Shown: piece after piece, positions 1 to 13,200 of the stretch | Layout: every line of letters starts with the position of its first letter | How positions within the stretch are numbered: the stretch's first letter is position 1 | Assembly: GCA_964036275.1 (NCBI GenBank) | Contig: OZ038436.1 | Span: 22,719,904 to 22,783,903 of the forward strand | Origin: Litoditis marina | Lineage: Eukaryota > Nematoda > Chromadorea > Rhabditida > Rhabditidae | Direction of reading: 5' to 3' | Length of the DNA: 64,000 nt | Notes under the pieces: model-generated | What the model was told of the DNA's origin: nothing | The model's input: only the letters and a program-made list of their open reading frames with translations | Database searches by the model: none | Translations under genes and position numbers: made by a program

Positions 1-85
1 CTCTGAGAGCCAACAGAGGGACAGTCGTTTTTGTGCTTTCGATTTTCCCGCTTCCCGGTCTCTATTGGGTTCAATTGGTATTATT

Positions 86-3000
86 CTAAATACTTTTTAT
101 AATATGAATCACGGTTCGAAAAAATGAAATTTTTTTTCTTATTCTCAGAGTCAGAAACGAAATGAGAAAACTACGGCGAGCCCTACGAGAGGCGCTGAAG
201 CATTGCAAATTCTTCCGAACAAACTCGCCTGAGTAATCATCAAACGGAACAACACCACCGAAGCTGCGCGGGTCCAAATAGTTACCTGCAAAACAACTAG
301 TACTTTGATGGTTACCGAGAAGGAAACATACAAAGAATGAAAACTTGAACAATGTTATTGATTCACACGTCAATCATCCAGAGAATTCACATTTCATGAA
401 AATAGAGAAGGTGGGGGGGGGGCTAGAGAGAACTAGAGAGATAGAGTTAGAGAAAGAGAGAGAGAAGGGAGCAGCGTACCTCCCAGGTCATGATGTCCCA
501 TTTCCATGCTCATCACATCGTGCACAGTCGGCTCCAGAAGCGAATTGCAAAGGGAGCCGGCGCCATACGATGAACTGCCTGAAACAAGTATGCGGTTCAA
601 GCGTTTAAGAATCTGGATGTATTTGGTTCACTCTCGACAAATGATCGACATTTTACGATAGGTTACATTTCGAAAATACGACCAACTTGGAAAGAGGGTG
701 GCTGCATTTGAGACCACGCATCAGTAAGATCCAATTATCTTCTGGGAAGTAACTCGTTCTTTGTTAACAACTAAAAATCTAAGGCTTCTTTCTCCGAAAC
801 CGATCAAATATGGTCCAAAACATAAACACCCAAAACTAACTAATTAAAGATTAAAGGAGTCTGCTTTAAGATAACGAGAAGTGGGCAAAACAGCTCCGAT
901 GAAACGAGTACACATCTCGCAGACAGGAAACAGAACCCATCCATACTCTAGCAAATGTTTCCGAATAGTAGAATAGTCACACCTTACTGGTGCGTGATAA
1001 CATACCGTAATCGTCGCTGGGCGATGTTCGGGTCGAGACCTCCTCCATGGTCAATTCCCACCAAGCAGCTGGCACATGGGACTGCAATTGAATTTAAGAT
1101 AAGTACAGAGTTCATTGCGCAAAGATTACAGAACGAAAAATACTAAAAATGTACTGTACTAACCAAGTTATTACAAGACGGATTGACACGTCAGCAAACA
1201 CAGGGCAACTTTGTTGCCTGGTTTATGTATTCACTCATTTTTCTTCAAAATCGAGTATTTACTACCCTTATTTTCAAGAATTGTCGAACTTCACTGCTGA
1301 AAAACATATTTTCCACCGTTTTGTAGTTTGGTTACCCAAGTAAAACACGTGATTTTCAAGCAAATTTTGTGGACAATAAAGTCGCCTAATGTATGCACGT
1401 CAGTAAGAAAAGTGAAAGCAGACATCTTAAATGATAGGAGAGTCATACGTCGATGCGTAAGGAGGAAAAAATACGTATACGTAAAATCAGTCCATACGCA
1501 TGCTTTCTTCATGGCTAACGCCGACTACTCTTTTCCATGGCAGTTAGCTGCTATACGGCAAGGAGGGGGGATAAGAGGTTATAATGAATAGTTGGCTGGC
1601 GATAAGATATTAACGAAGACGTCTAAATAGAATGAGAATAGTAATAAGAAAACAACCTTTTGTCGCATTATGAACGGGGAAAAACTAAAATATTCAAAGT
1701 GTTTTCCCACAAAACAACTTTAGAACATAGTTCATGAATCAAAGAAACAAAACTAAACGAATTTCGAGTTAACGAAAATGCCATGTTCAAAATTCAATAC
1801 TTTCAAATTCAATTTTGCAAAACCTTCCAATGACGTTACGAAATTTGCGACCTTGGCATGGGAACAATTATTGTGAAACGCGAATGTTCACCAACTCAAG
1901 TTATAATGTATCAGTACAATCAACATTCAACAATAAATGAGTGATTCACTACATGTCAAATGGCAACACCTTTCAGGGAATCAGGGACCAGATTTGGCCT
2001 GAAAGTTTGTCTAGGTTTAATGTGCGGAAACAAAAGTTTGCAACGAAGATAGTAGTATCAAATCTACCTCCGAAGACTTTTAAAATGAAATTATTGATTA
2101 TTGATTATTCATATTGTAATTGAAATAATGGTGTGGTTAATAGTTTACGTGTGTGGCTGTAATGGATCAGGCAGCCGGGGGGAAATAGGGCACCGATGAT
2201 ATTTGTATCGGAACAATCACTGGTTAGTCGTCGCGTTGCCAGGTAACAGCAGAAAATGAGTTGCAGAAGCGGGATGGAAACAAGAAGAAGATGAACAAAC
2301 TACGGGAACCAAACTATAAAAGACGTTCCTAGGGGTCACGCGAATAACGTGGAACTAGTGACGTTGGTAGCCTGTTAAGAGGTGTGTGCTCAAGAGCCAA
2401 TAACTCTTGATCGGTATAAAGAACCAATTTGCATGTAAAAGTTCATCTACAATCTGTGAATCTACTATCTACAAAACCCAGAGCCAATACATTTTTTGCA
2501 TAAATGTTTTTCACAAAAACTAAAAATTAGCTGGAAGTTCATTATAAACTGTTAATACTGACAGTACAGATCACGGCTTTTTCCCATAAAAACATTTCTA
2601 CTTCTCATAACATTAGGAGGATAAATTTTGGTTCGGCGCAAATACGCGGAACAAGTCGTAACAAGAATGTGCCACCGGAAAGTAAGTAATAAGTAATAAC
2701 AATAATAATAATAATAGGTAAATAAGTAAGTACAACGTGAAAAGTCCATTGGGAACTACTTGATGAATTTCAAAGAAAGTCATTAAACAATATCAGTCTG
2801 AAAAGCAAAAAGTTATAATACTAAGAGCTCACAATTACTTTTCAACTCGCATATTTTTCACTGGAACACTTTTTCCACTCTAGGGCCGAAATAATCGCAT
2901 CACACTCGAATCCCTTCTTGAATAAGCTTTGAATAGATGGGCAAATTGGAAAGATTAATTCAAGCACACTCAAAGAATTCAAAATATACTTGGGAAAAGT

Positions 3001-6000
3001 GAAAGGTGAGAAGTTGCTATTGCTCAGAAATTTCCAACGCATCGGGATTCTAGAACCTAAAGCATTTATGCAGTGAATTCATTCCAAACGAAACATAATT
3101 AATGGTTCGGCGATACACCCAATACAACCTATTAATTCAAAATCTGAGAGGCAAGTTACGAGATGAAAAAAACAATACAAACGTAAAGCCCTTTATATAA
3201 CTTTATATGAATTTCGAAAAAAAATTTAATGTCATTACCCTACCCTAGATGAAATACTTCCGCAATAGAAAATGACATTGACTACACACTTTTCTATTAG
3301 CCCGCTGAGTTAGATCTTTCCAAAACACTTTCTTAAACAAGCGGCGTCTTTTTCTTTGCCACTAAACCATCTTTCAATCATGTTACTCATATTCTTAATT
3401 CACACATAAGTGCTTACGTATGGTGACTACAGCTACAAATACTATGTAGTCTAGTGTCTAAGTAGAAGACATGTTATGCAAATGTAGAGCAATATACATG
3501 TGAAAGGAGGAATGTTTTACAAAGCAACAAGACAACCGTACACTTCAATATTGCATTGTATCTCACATTTCACATGACCGTGACCACTAAACTCCATTTA
3601 AACACATATGACGTACGACAGCTTAAAGTATGTCTTGAATATCTTGAAGAGAACTATGAAATTACACCTATTCTGCGAAATCCGGTTGGTTCAATCATAC
3701 GCCACTAAGGTTAGATAGAAAAGAGTCCGTTTTTAGATTTGAACATGTAAAAATTCAAACTTATCCATAAAAAATAGCAAATTATTTCGATTTCGTCGAT
3801 TTCGTTCATTTATGGATTTGTTTTGGCTATTCCGACAACTTTACTGAAGTATGTTTTTGAAAATGGAAATAGCCGACATTTCCGGCGCAAGTCTGTCCAT
3901 TTGATCTTTGGAGCGACCATTCGTTGTTCCTCAATTGAACAGCGTTAGAGCCTACTTTTGGTCGCAATCGAGTAAGGAAAAGCGGCGAGGGCCGAGCAAA
4001 AACTTAGTTGACGAGTCAGACAAAGACAAGCTAGGACACAAAAGGAAGCTGACAAGACACTGCACATATGATCATACACCAGCAAAGTCCGACTAATCGA
4101 GGAAATGAACCAGTTTCTCGATTAAACCACTTAAACTCAAAACTTTTTACCCAAGAGAGCCCAAATTTATACCAACGTGGCAGTAAAGTAGAAAAGAAAT
4201 CTTCTGATTTTTACACGCCCGCAGAGTTGGAAATGGGTAGCCAGTGGAGTCTATATTGATGAAGCCAAACAATTAAGTACAAGTTTCGTTGCGTCACAAT
4301 ACCATGAAAGCAAATACAATCAGTATTTTTAGCAGCATTAGTAACATACCTTGCGAGCTTGCGACAATGTTAAATAGTTGTGAAATAGAATAGGGCCGTT
4401 ATATGACCTACAAACTGCGGTTTTCAACATGAATCATGTTCGCTTTTTCATACATGGTGGCGCCATATCGAACAAATTATGAATGTGGCAGATTTGCCGC
4501 CAAGTAATCACCCAGCCAAGGGGAACGCGAACGGCAAAATGTTAGCTTTTGAAAATTAGAACACAAAAATATATCAATACTTATTTGTACTTGTATGAAA
4601 ATGATTGAGTTGAAGATCTCGTGAAATTGTTATCAAGCTGTCAAGCAGCTGACTTCTAACTTCTAACAAAGATCACTTTGCTAATTGCGATCTATGTTAT
4701 ATTTTTCTCATCTTATTTTCGTGACACGGTGGCCCGATGAGTTATTATTGAAATATTTGCTCGCATTCGCATCATAACAAATTAGTTTGGTGATTGTTGA
4801 AAGCTGTATAGCTGTGTATTATAACGTGCAACTACCACACAAACGGATGAATTGTTCTAAAGTAGCCAGAAAAAACTGCGAAATTGCACGCTAGCGCGGC
4901 GTTTCGCTCATTTTCCAGTGGAAATGAGTAGTCAGTGGAGCCGTAATTGGCTATTGACATGACAACACAAACATCGTTCAGCTTGCACGAAATTACCAAC
5001 TGGGGGAAAATGAAGCTGCCATCAACTTTCACTTTTGATGAAACTCATGAAACTTTCACTAGCTTGACACAGCAGGGTGATTTATTTGGAGTTTGGGAAA
5101 AAAACTCAAAAATTCATAATTATAGGATTCTACATTCAAAAAAAGTGGATTTGCCTGAACTTTTTGGATAAAAGTGATTATCGAAGAAATAACTATTCAA
5201 TCTCTTGATCACAACCACTGAAAGTCTCGAAAACGATCTTCGTGAAAATTTGATGAAAATGTTACTAATGCTGTCTGAAAAACATACATTCCCCGCGTTT
5301 GAGAGTGAGAAAACAAGCTTGGTGCTGCTACTAAATACTAAATTAGCTCGCAATTCGTACAGTAATGGGCGATAGTGTGGCGATATTAATTGCAACATCA
5401 CATGGCTGTTTAATAATGAGAATCGAGAATAGCAAGCAGTAAGTGAGCCAGTGGAATAGAAGTATACTTCACATATCCGGGGCTACATCATTAGAAGTAT
5501 AATTGATTGCGCTATTCGGAACTCAATTAGTTGGATATTATAACGCGTAGATGAGAAGCTAGAGATAAGCACCAACAAGTTGAACATTTCGCTACTATTT
5601 CTTAATTTTAACGTTTTCTTATCCAATATACAACAACTCAAGTAGGTGGGGCGATTTTGTTGTCAACAAATTTTTATTGAAAATTAGGTATTTATTTGGA
5701 CGAAGCCACTACAAAACTGTGTGAAAAGTGCGACTTTCACCAGTAAACGTGACATTTTTTGAAGCCGGATTAGTTCAAACTCTCGATTTTAGGAGGAAAA
5801 CGGGTGATTCATATTTCAATCCAACAAAGTCGCCCTACGTTTGATATCCAAGAATCCACCAAAATTTCCTGATGATTCCAATCAATATAAAAAGTTACAC
5901 ATTCACGGTAGAATAATTTACTTACAAACTACACGTTTGAACCTCCGACAATAATATGAACAAATAACTATAACATAACTAGTTAATACCATTACACTTT

Positions 6001-7190
6001 ACATAGCAATCGTAACCTCATCTCACCTGAACCGAAACGCAAAATAATCCAGGAGTTTCTGGTTGTTATGTGCGCGTTTAGAATCAATGGGACGTCATGC
6101 ATGAATACGTGAGTAATCGGGGGAAAACAACACTCGTTTTTGGACAAATTTCCAATGTTCCAAGTGCATAATAAGAAAGTTACTCACTTTCAGCTATTTA
6201 TCGTAGCACCTACAAAATAACTTTCACGATTTTGCATATTGCATATTAACTATATTGAAATAACGACATTTGCCAGACATCTTAGAAAGGAGTCTGTTTG
6301 TTTTTTTGGCAACTAAGGAATTGAGCTAAGTTTGTCACAGTATGTTCTTCGTGTACACATCTCTAGATGATGGCTCTTCAAAAAACGCAGAACAAATCTC
6401 GATTCTCGAGGATGTGAAGCTGAATTAGGGTTGTTAAACTCGAACTCGAAACTCGACTCGACTCGAAAAAACTCGAAAATTTTCGAGTTGAGTCGAACTC
6501 GAAACTCGAAAACTCGAAATTTCTCAAAACTCGAAAACTCGAAAACTCGAAAACTCGAAATTTTTCAAAAACGCGACAACTCGAAAACTCGAAAACTCGA
6601 AATTTCCCAAAACTCAAAAACTCGAAAACTCGAAAACTCGAAATTTCCCAAAACTCGAAAACTCGAAAACTCGAAATTTTGAACGCGAAAACTCGAAAAT
6701 CAAAATTTCGGACTCGAAAAATGTCTATTTTGGGTCCAAAAACACTCAAAACTCGACTCGACTCGAAAAAAACTCGAAAATTTTCGAGTTGAGTCGAACT
6801 CGAAACTCGAAAACTCGAAATTTCCCAAAACTCAAAAACTCGAAAACTCGAAATTTCCCAAAACTCAAAAACTCGAAAACTCGAAATTTCCCAAAACTCA
6901 AAAACTCGAAAACTCGAAATTTCCCAAAACTCAAAAACTCGAAAACTCGAAATTTCCCAAAACTGGAAAACTCGATAACTCGAAAACTCGAAATTTCCCA
7001 AAACTCGAAAACTCGAAAACTCGAAATTTTGAACTCGATTAACAACCCTAAGCTGAATGTATCTATTATGCGAGTGTCTCTCTTGGCGAGCAGGGGGAAT
7101 AGCGTGAGAAGAGCACGAAATGAGTGGAGAGCCTCGCTTGATTAGGCAGTAGTGTGTCACACAACGAGAGAAAATGAGAGGAGAGAGAGT

Positions 7191-7229
<39 letters not shown>

Positions 7230-10200
7230 GAGAGGGACAGATAGATGAGGGAAGAGGAACTGAAGCGGATGGGGACATGGAAAATAAGTAACCAAAAGAT
7301 AGTCGCCAGCTAGCTGTAATACTGTAACCGCATACTGACACTACTTTTATCGAACGCTATTCTTCATTCCAACTGAGTTTCTAGTAGTAACAAACTACAT
7401 TAAAAACCTTGGAGAGCTTTCGAATCGAATAATAAATGAAGTCCGATGCAGTAATATTCCATTTGCAAGTAGTCCTCGCTCCCCTGAGAAGGCTAGTTTT
7501 TCTGCCGCACTGGTGAACATCATCAAAAGATTACGCATTCATAAATTGGAAAATGAGCGAATTCCGCTAGGGATTTGACTGGTGACTGCGAGCGAGGGAT
7601 TTCTCACTTGACTTCAGAAACTGGACATTTCTTCTAATAAAAATTGAATTAAAAATCTAGATATACTTTAGCAGAGAATTACTTCGAGAATCACAAACAA
7701 TCACGAATATTGGAATTTGGTATGCTATTTTAAAATGTTATAGTCCTATTCCTGTAGATGTACAGATGAACAGATGTACGATCTACCCAAATCATACTCG
7801 TAATCATAATTAGAAGCACCAAATTCCATACATAAATCTAAAGATAGTTCCTAAATGTATAAAAATAGAAAAACCACAACCAACCTGAACCACTTCCTAG
7901 TTTTTGTTTGAGACTTGAATGTGCGAAACTAGATTGCGACAAGGGTACTTCTCATCAGGGGCTGTAAGAAAAATGACTATTGATCCAAAATCAACCAACT
8001 GACAACGTAGTACATAATTAAATGATACAAAATTGGAACATAGATTAGCGGATTAGAGAGAGTAATGCAAGATATTTCTCGAATCTCACACGCGAATAAA
8101 GACCTCTTCGCGATATGAAAATAACGAAAATGAACCGCAATATCGTTCATAATGAACCTTTATATTCCAATGGTCAACTAGAAACGATGCAAATTTGTAC
8201 TAATGAAACTTCCACGATTCACACTTTCACTCTTCGGAAAAAGCAGCTTAAAGAGCTGTTCCAGGTTCCAGAAACTACACTATTTTCAAACTACAACTAC
8301 CCAATCAATACAAGTTATCTAAATATCTAACCACCCGTTCGATTTGAAAACGTCAAACTCGAAAGTATTATCCCAAAAAAAAGCTCAAAAATTGTTACTT
8401 TCCATACAAGGACCAGCAGCCCATTTGACATTTTGCTTAAACTTTCTGGCTTTTTCGGGGAACATTCTCTTCAGTATGATGATCATCGCCTCGTAACGAA
8501 GCGGAGTGAATCGCGCGCAGCGCGAAGCGCTGTGCGAGATTTGTCTTTGGTCCGGCTAATGCGCGCCTCCGTTTTTTTAGTTTTCCCATAAAAAGGCTGA
8601 AGTTCGCAAAACGAAACTTTTAATGAATCGAACGTGTTCTGAAGCATATTTGCAAGTTGTGTTATAAATTTGAACGAAATCGGTTGAGTTTGAGCCAAGT
8701 TATGACGTTTTCGCTTCATCCGGAGCGCCAACTTCCGTCGTGTTTCCTTCCTTCCTTCCGTTCTTCCGGGCGTTTACACAATACTATCTCGACCGTAACT
8801 GAACCGATTTTGCTGAGTTTGGGGATCATGATAGTGTTCCTACTCAATCCCCAGCTGCGCAAATTTTTTTTTGAAAAAAATCATTTCTCACCAAATTACA
8901 GCCTTTTGAATTAAAGTCTCTGCGTCTCTCCATTTAGCACGCTCTCTCGCTTTCTCTGTCAGCTCGGTCATGCAAACTGTCTTGTAACTTAGGGTAACAC
9001 TGACCGATTTCGATGAGAATTTAAATATGATACCATCGTGACTTTAATTTAAGTAAAAAGTATTCTATCGCTGACGTCATTCAGGATTCTGGAGACCCGA
9101 TGACGTCATCTTTGAAAAGTGCAAAGTTGACGTCAAATATGTTTTCAAATGATGATAATAGTTGGCAAATGGGGTATTAACGGTGAAACTTCATCTAAAC
9201 ATGACGTATTCTGGGATTCTGAAAGCCAAATGACGTCATTTTTGAAAAGTGCAAAGTTGACGTAACATATATTTTCAAATGATGGTAATATCTTAGAAAG
9301 GGTCAATTAACGGTGAAACTCAATCTAAGAGTGACGTATTCTGAGATTCTGGAGACCAGATGACGTCATTTTCGAAAAGTGCAAAGTTGACGTCACATAT
9401 ATTTTCAAATGCTGAAAATATCTTAAAAATGGTATATTAACGATGAAACTTTATCTAAATATGACTTATTCTGGAATTCAGAAGGCCAGATGACGTCAAC
9501 TTTTGAAAATAATTGACGTGAAATATGTTTTCGAATGCTGAAATTTCTTTAAAATTGGTCAACTCACGATGAAACTTCTTTCAAACATGACGTATTCTGG
9601 GATTCTGAAGGGCAGATAAAGTAAGTTTTTAGAACTACAATGTTGACGTCAAATTTTTTTCGAATGGTGGTAATACTTGACAAAAGGTTCATTAAGAAAA
9701 CAATTTCATCTGCACCGTACAGATCGAATCACATACCTACGGCATGTTTACAAAAAGAGAAAAATTCATGAAAAAGTGGGGACCCAACGACTGTGAGATT
9801 TGTCTTCTGCTGTGCGCCCCTTAGATAACTACTCTCAAATGGAGCAGCTACTGCTACAAAAACCGAAAAATACTAATATACTCAAGTATAACTGTTTACA
9901 AACATACAAAAGTCGTAAAATATTTTCTCAAACCTGTAAACTAGAATCTACAAATCACAGATGTCAACTCAACGCAGTCAATTATAGAGTTCCTGGTTTT
10001 GTGCACAATGGTTGGCTTTTTTTTTCATTACTTCAATTCTAGCTGCTATAACGTTTTTTATGTTATTCAACAGTTGTTCTCTCGTTCGCAGCTGTGACTT
10101 GTAGATTCTAGTTTACAGATTTGAGAAAATATTTTACGACTTTTGTATGTTTGTAAACAGTTATACTTGAGTATATTAGTATTTTTCGGTTTTTGTAGCA

Positions 10201-13200
10201 GTAGCTGCTCCATTTGAGAGTAGTTATCTAAGGGGCGCACAGCAGAAGACAAATCTCACAGTCGTTGGGTCCCCACTTTTTCATGAATGAATAAATATGT
10301 TAAAAAAAAACATTCTCTTATCAATTTAGAGGAAGCTTACTACTCTATACTGAAAGTATGACGCAGCGCTTTCAAGTGCGGTCTAATGACTTTCGTAGAG
10401 AAGTAGCTGAATCTGAATGGTGGGGAGAGGAAGGGGGGAGAAAGACTGCTGCTGAAATTGTGCTTATTTGATGCTATTCGAGGCATGAGATGTAGAAGCA
10501 CGATTAGAATACCAATTCAGAGGAGAAGCCGAGGGAAAGACGACTAACATCTAACAGGCTATTATAACCCAACTATACTAGAGTCAAGGAAACAGCCACG
10601 TCAAACGTGGAAAAAAACGGAACAACTACGCACTTTGTTCTTGAACTGAAATTGATGTTCGTTGCATTGTTCCATATGACCCGAATCACAATGACAGTAA
10701 CAAAATGTTAAGAAACTCGTGGGAAAAGGTATGGAAAAAGCAGAAAACAAAAACAAGAAAAGAACTAAAGAACTACTGGAACTTATAAACATAATTCGTT
10801 GACAGTATTCACTGTGACACATAGCTTCCACCCTATATCCAGATGCAACCAGTCTCATGAAGTGAACATTATTAGAAACATATAAACGTTCAGTAAAATT
10901 AAGGAGACTGAACCTTCTAGGAACATTCTTTTTTCTAGGAAAAAAACTAAATAAAATCAATCAGAGTAATAATTTAAAACAGTAAAACTCGTGGTCTGCC
11001 AGCCGAATATGATGGTAATGCGCGTATTTTCTCATGGGCTCAGTAAGTGCTCAATGCTCAGTCTCTTCATTTCCATCATGTAGATGGGCACCAGTCATGC
11101 GAGCAAATGTAGCCTCGAATTTATCGCATCCTATTCTATTTTCTATGAAAAGACGCGCCAACGAAGCTTTTTAAGAAGTACTTCAACGAAAGTTCTAGAA
11201 TCCAGAAGGGCACGAGAATGAGTCTGATCCAAAATTGGATAGAAAGTACAATACAACAGCCAATATCGTTTGTGACATCTAACAAAACATCACTCCGGTA
11301 GTCCGGTAAATTTGTTCGGATAGTTGGACAGTAAAAAACTAGTTCAATGTGTGCAATACTCAATACCCTATTTTTCATGTAAAACCATTAAATTTATCCA
11401 TCTATAATGAATAATGGACACGTTTTCGTATGATGGTCACATCTTACTGGCGTATGACTAGAGAGGGACAGGGGGCAACGACGAAGGCATAATCCCCTCT
11501 ACTAATGGAACTGCTGCTGTTGCTGCTGCCAGCTCCCCTCGAATAGGCAAGCACGGACATTTGGAATTTGAACGAAGGATAGATCACTCCTACAATATGA
11601 TCACGAAAACGCTAGAAACAGAACATTTAACTTCACTGGTCAACTTCAATCTTGTGAACTTGTGATTCCGTTTCCGTGTCACAAAACACTGATTGCGATA
11701 ACTCATCATCGTCATTTTGAATACGACAATTAACTGACAAAAAGAACAAAGAAGAATAAACACACTTCTCAATCTCTTGCAAATGTCCTCAAGATCTCAA
11801 ATATGAAAAACTAACTAATCACGACTGTCTAGATTGTAGAAATTGTCAAACATACTATATTACTCGATGAATACTTGCGTTATATTGGTTTGAGACGAAT
11901 TAATCTAGTGATATGGAGAGTATAGAGAGAGGGGAGGGGAGCAAGGGAATAGGAAGATAGATAATTACATGTGGCTGTGGCAGTGACATGCGAGATATTG
12001 CAAATGACTAGAATAGACGAAAAAGGAGAGGACCACGTATCAACTTACAAACAAACGGTACCCTTCTTAATTACGCACTCCTTTAATTCTCAAAATAACT
12101 TATAAAATGTCTACTTTTGACGCCAAATTATGAAAGTTGACGTTTGTGAGACTAATATGTTGTGTTTTTGTGGGCTTCACGAAAATATAATTGAAAAAAT
12201 TGGCTTAATTCGACTCAACAATAAATATTGCAAATTTGCCTCACCAAACTATACAAATGTAAGGAGTAAGCTAGTAGACGAGGCGATGTGTATGTCAATT
12301 GTGAAAAGTAAACAATGCACACCCAGGCCAAGGAGTAGAAAATGAAGGTGGTGTTTGATACCTGGAACCTAGTTGATGCACGGCATGAACCACCACGTAC
12401 GAAGAAAAAAGTAACTAGTGGCAGTATCCAGATATATTTTACTTCTGTTGGGAGCAAAAATTTTGGTTCTGGACGCCTCAATTGAACTGGTAATATCTAT
12501 ATCTGAACATGAACTGACCCATATTCAGAACCAGAAACCAAAAATCACTAGTGAACGTTGTAGGAAATAAGGAAGTTCGATGGAGAAATTTCGCAGATGT
12601 CCGAGATTTTATAAAACTAACCAATTGTTTTATTTCCAGTACAACACTAACATACAAAATGTAGTGAGACGGTCCCTCGCTCAAAATCACTTATGTTCAA
12701 TCAGAAATATTCCCACGGTTATTCAAGAAGAATTTTGTAGTAAACAACCGGATTGTAGTGCTATAACACTGTACACTAGTGTTCAGTATGCTGTTGGTGT
12801 TATTTCCTAAAAAAACAACAAACTTTCATGAGTACTACAATCCGAATAAGTTAAACGCATCAAGAGTTTTTTTTTGCTATCGGCTGCCTTTCAGCTATCA
12901 AATCTTGTGATTCCTATTCCCAAGCGCATGGGAGGCCACACACACAATACGACGTACAACATGACTAATGTTACTGACAAATGACAATCATACAATATTT
13001 CGACGCCAACAGTTATTGTGAAGATTATAGCCACAGGCACAGCGTCTATTGTCTAACGCCGTTTCTAATGTGAGAGAAATAGATAAAACTTCTCAGTTTA
13101 TTTCTGCACAGCTATTCCTGAACCTGTGTTCGGCTCGTCGCTCGTGCCGTACTTCAATTATTCGATACGACCTTAAATGACAAATGAACCTACAGCAGGT

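Noticed and set aside
6378..7295. 305-codon minus-strand open frame with FRVFEF repeats
   Set aside because: It is the translation of the AACTCGAAA satellite inside a hAT-like element; the plus strand and other frames are equally open.
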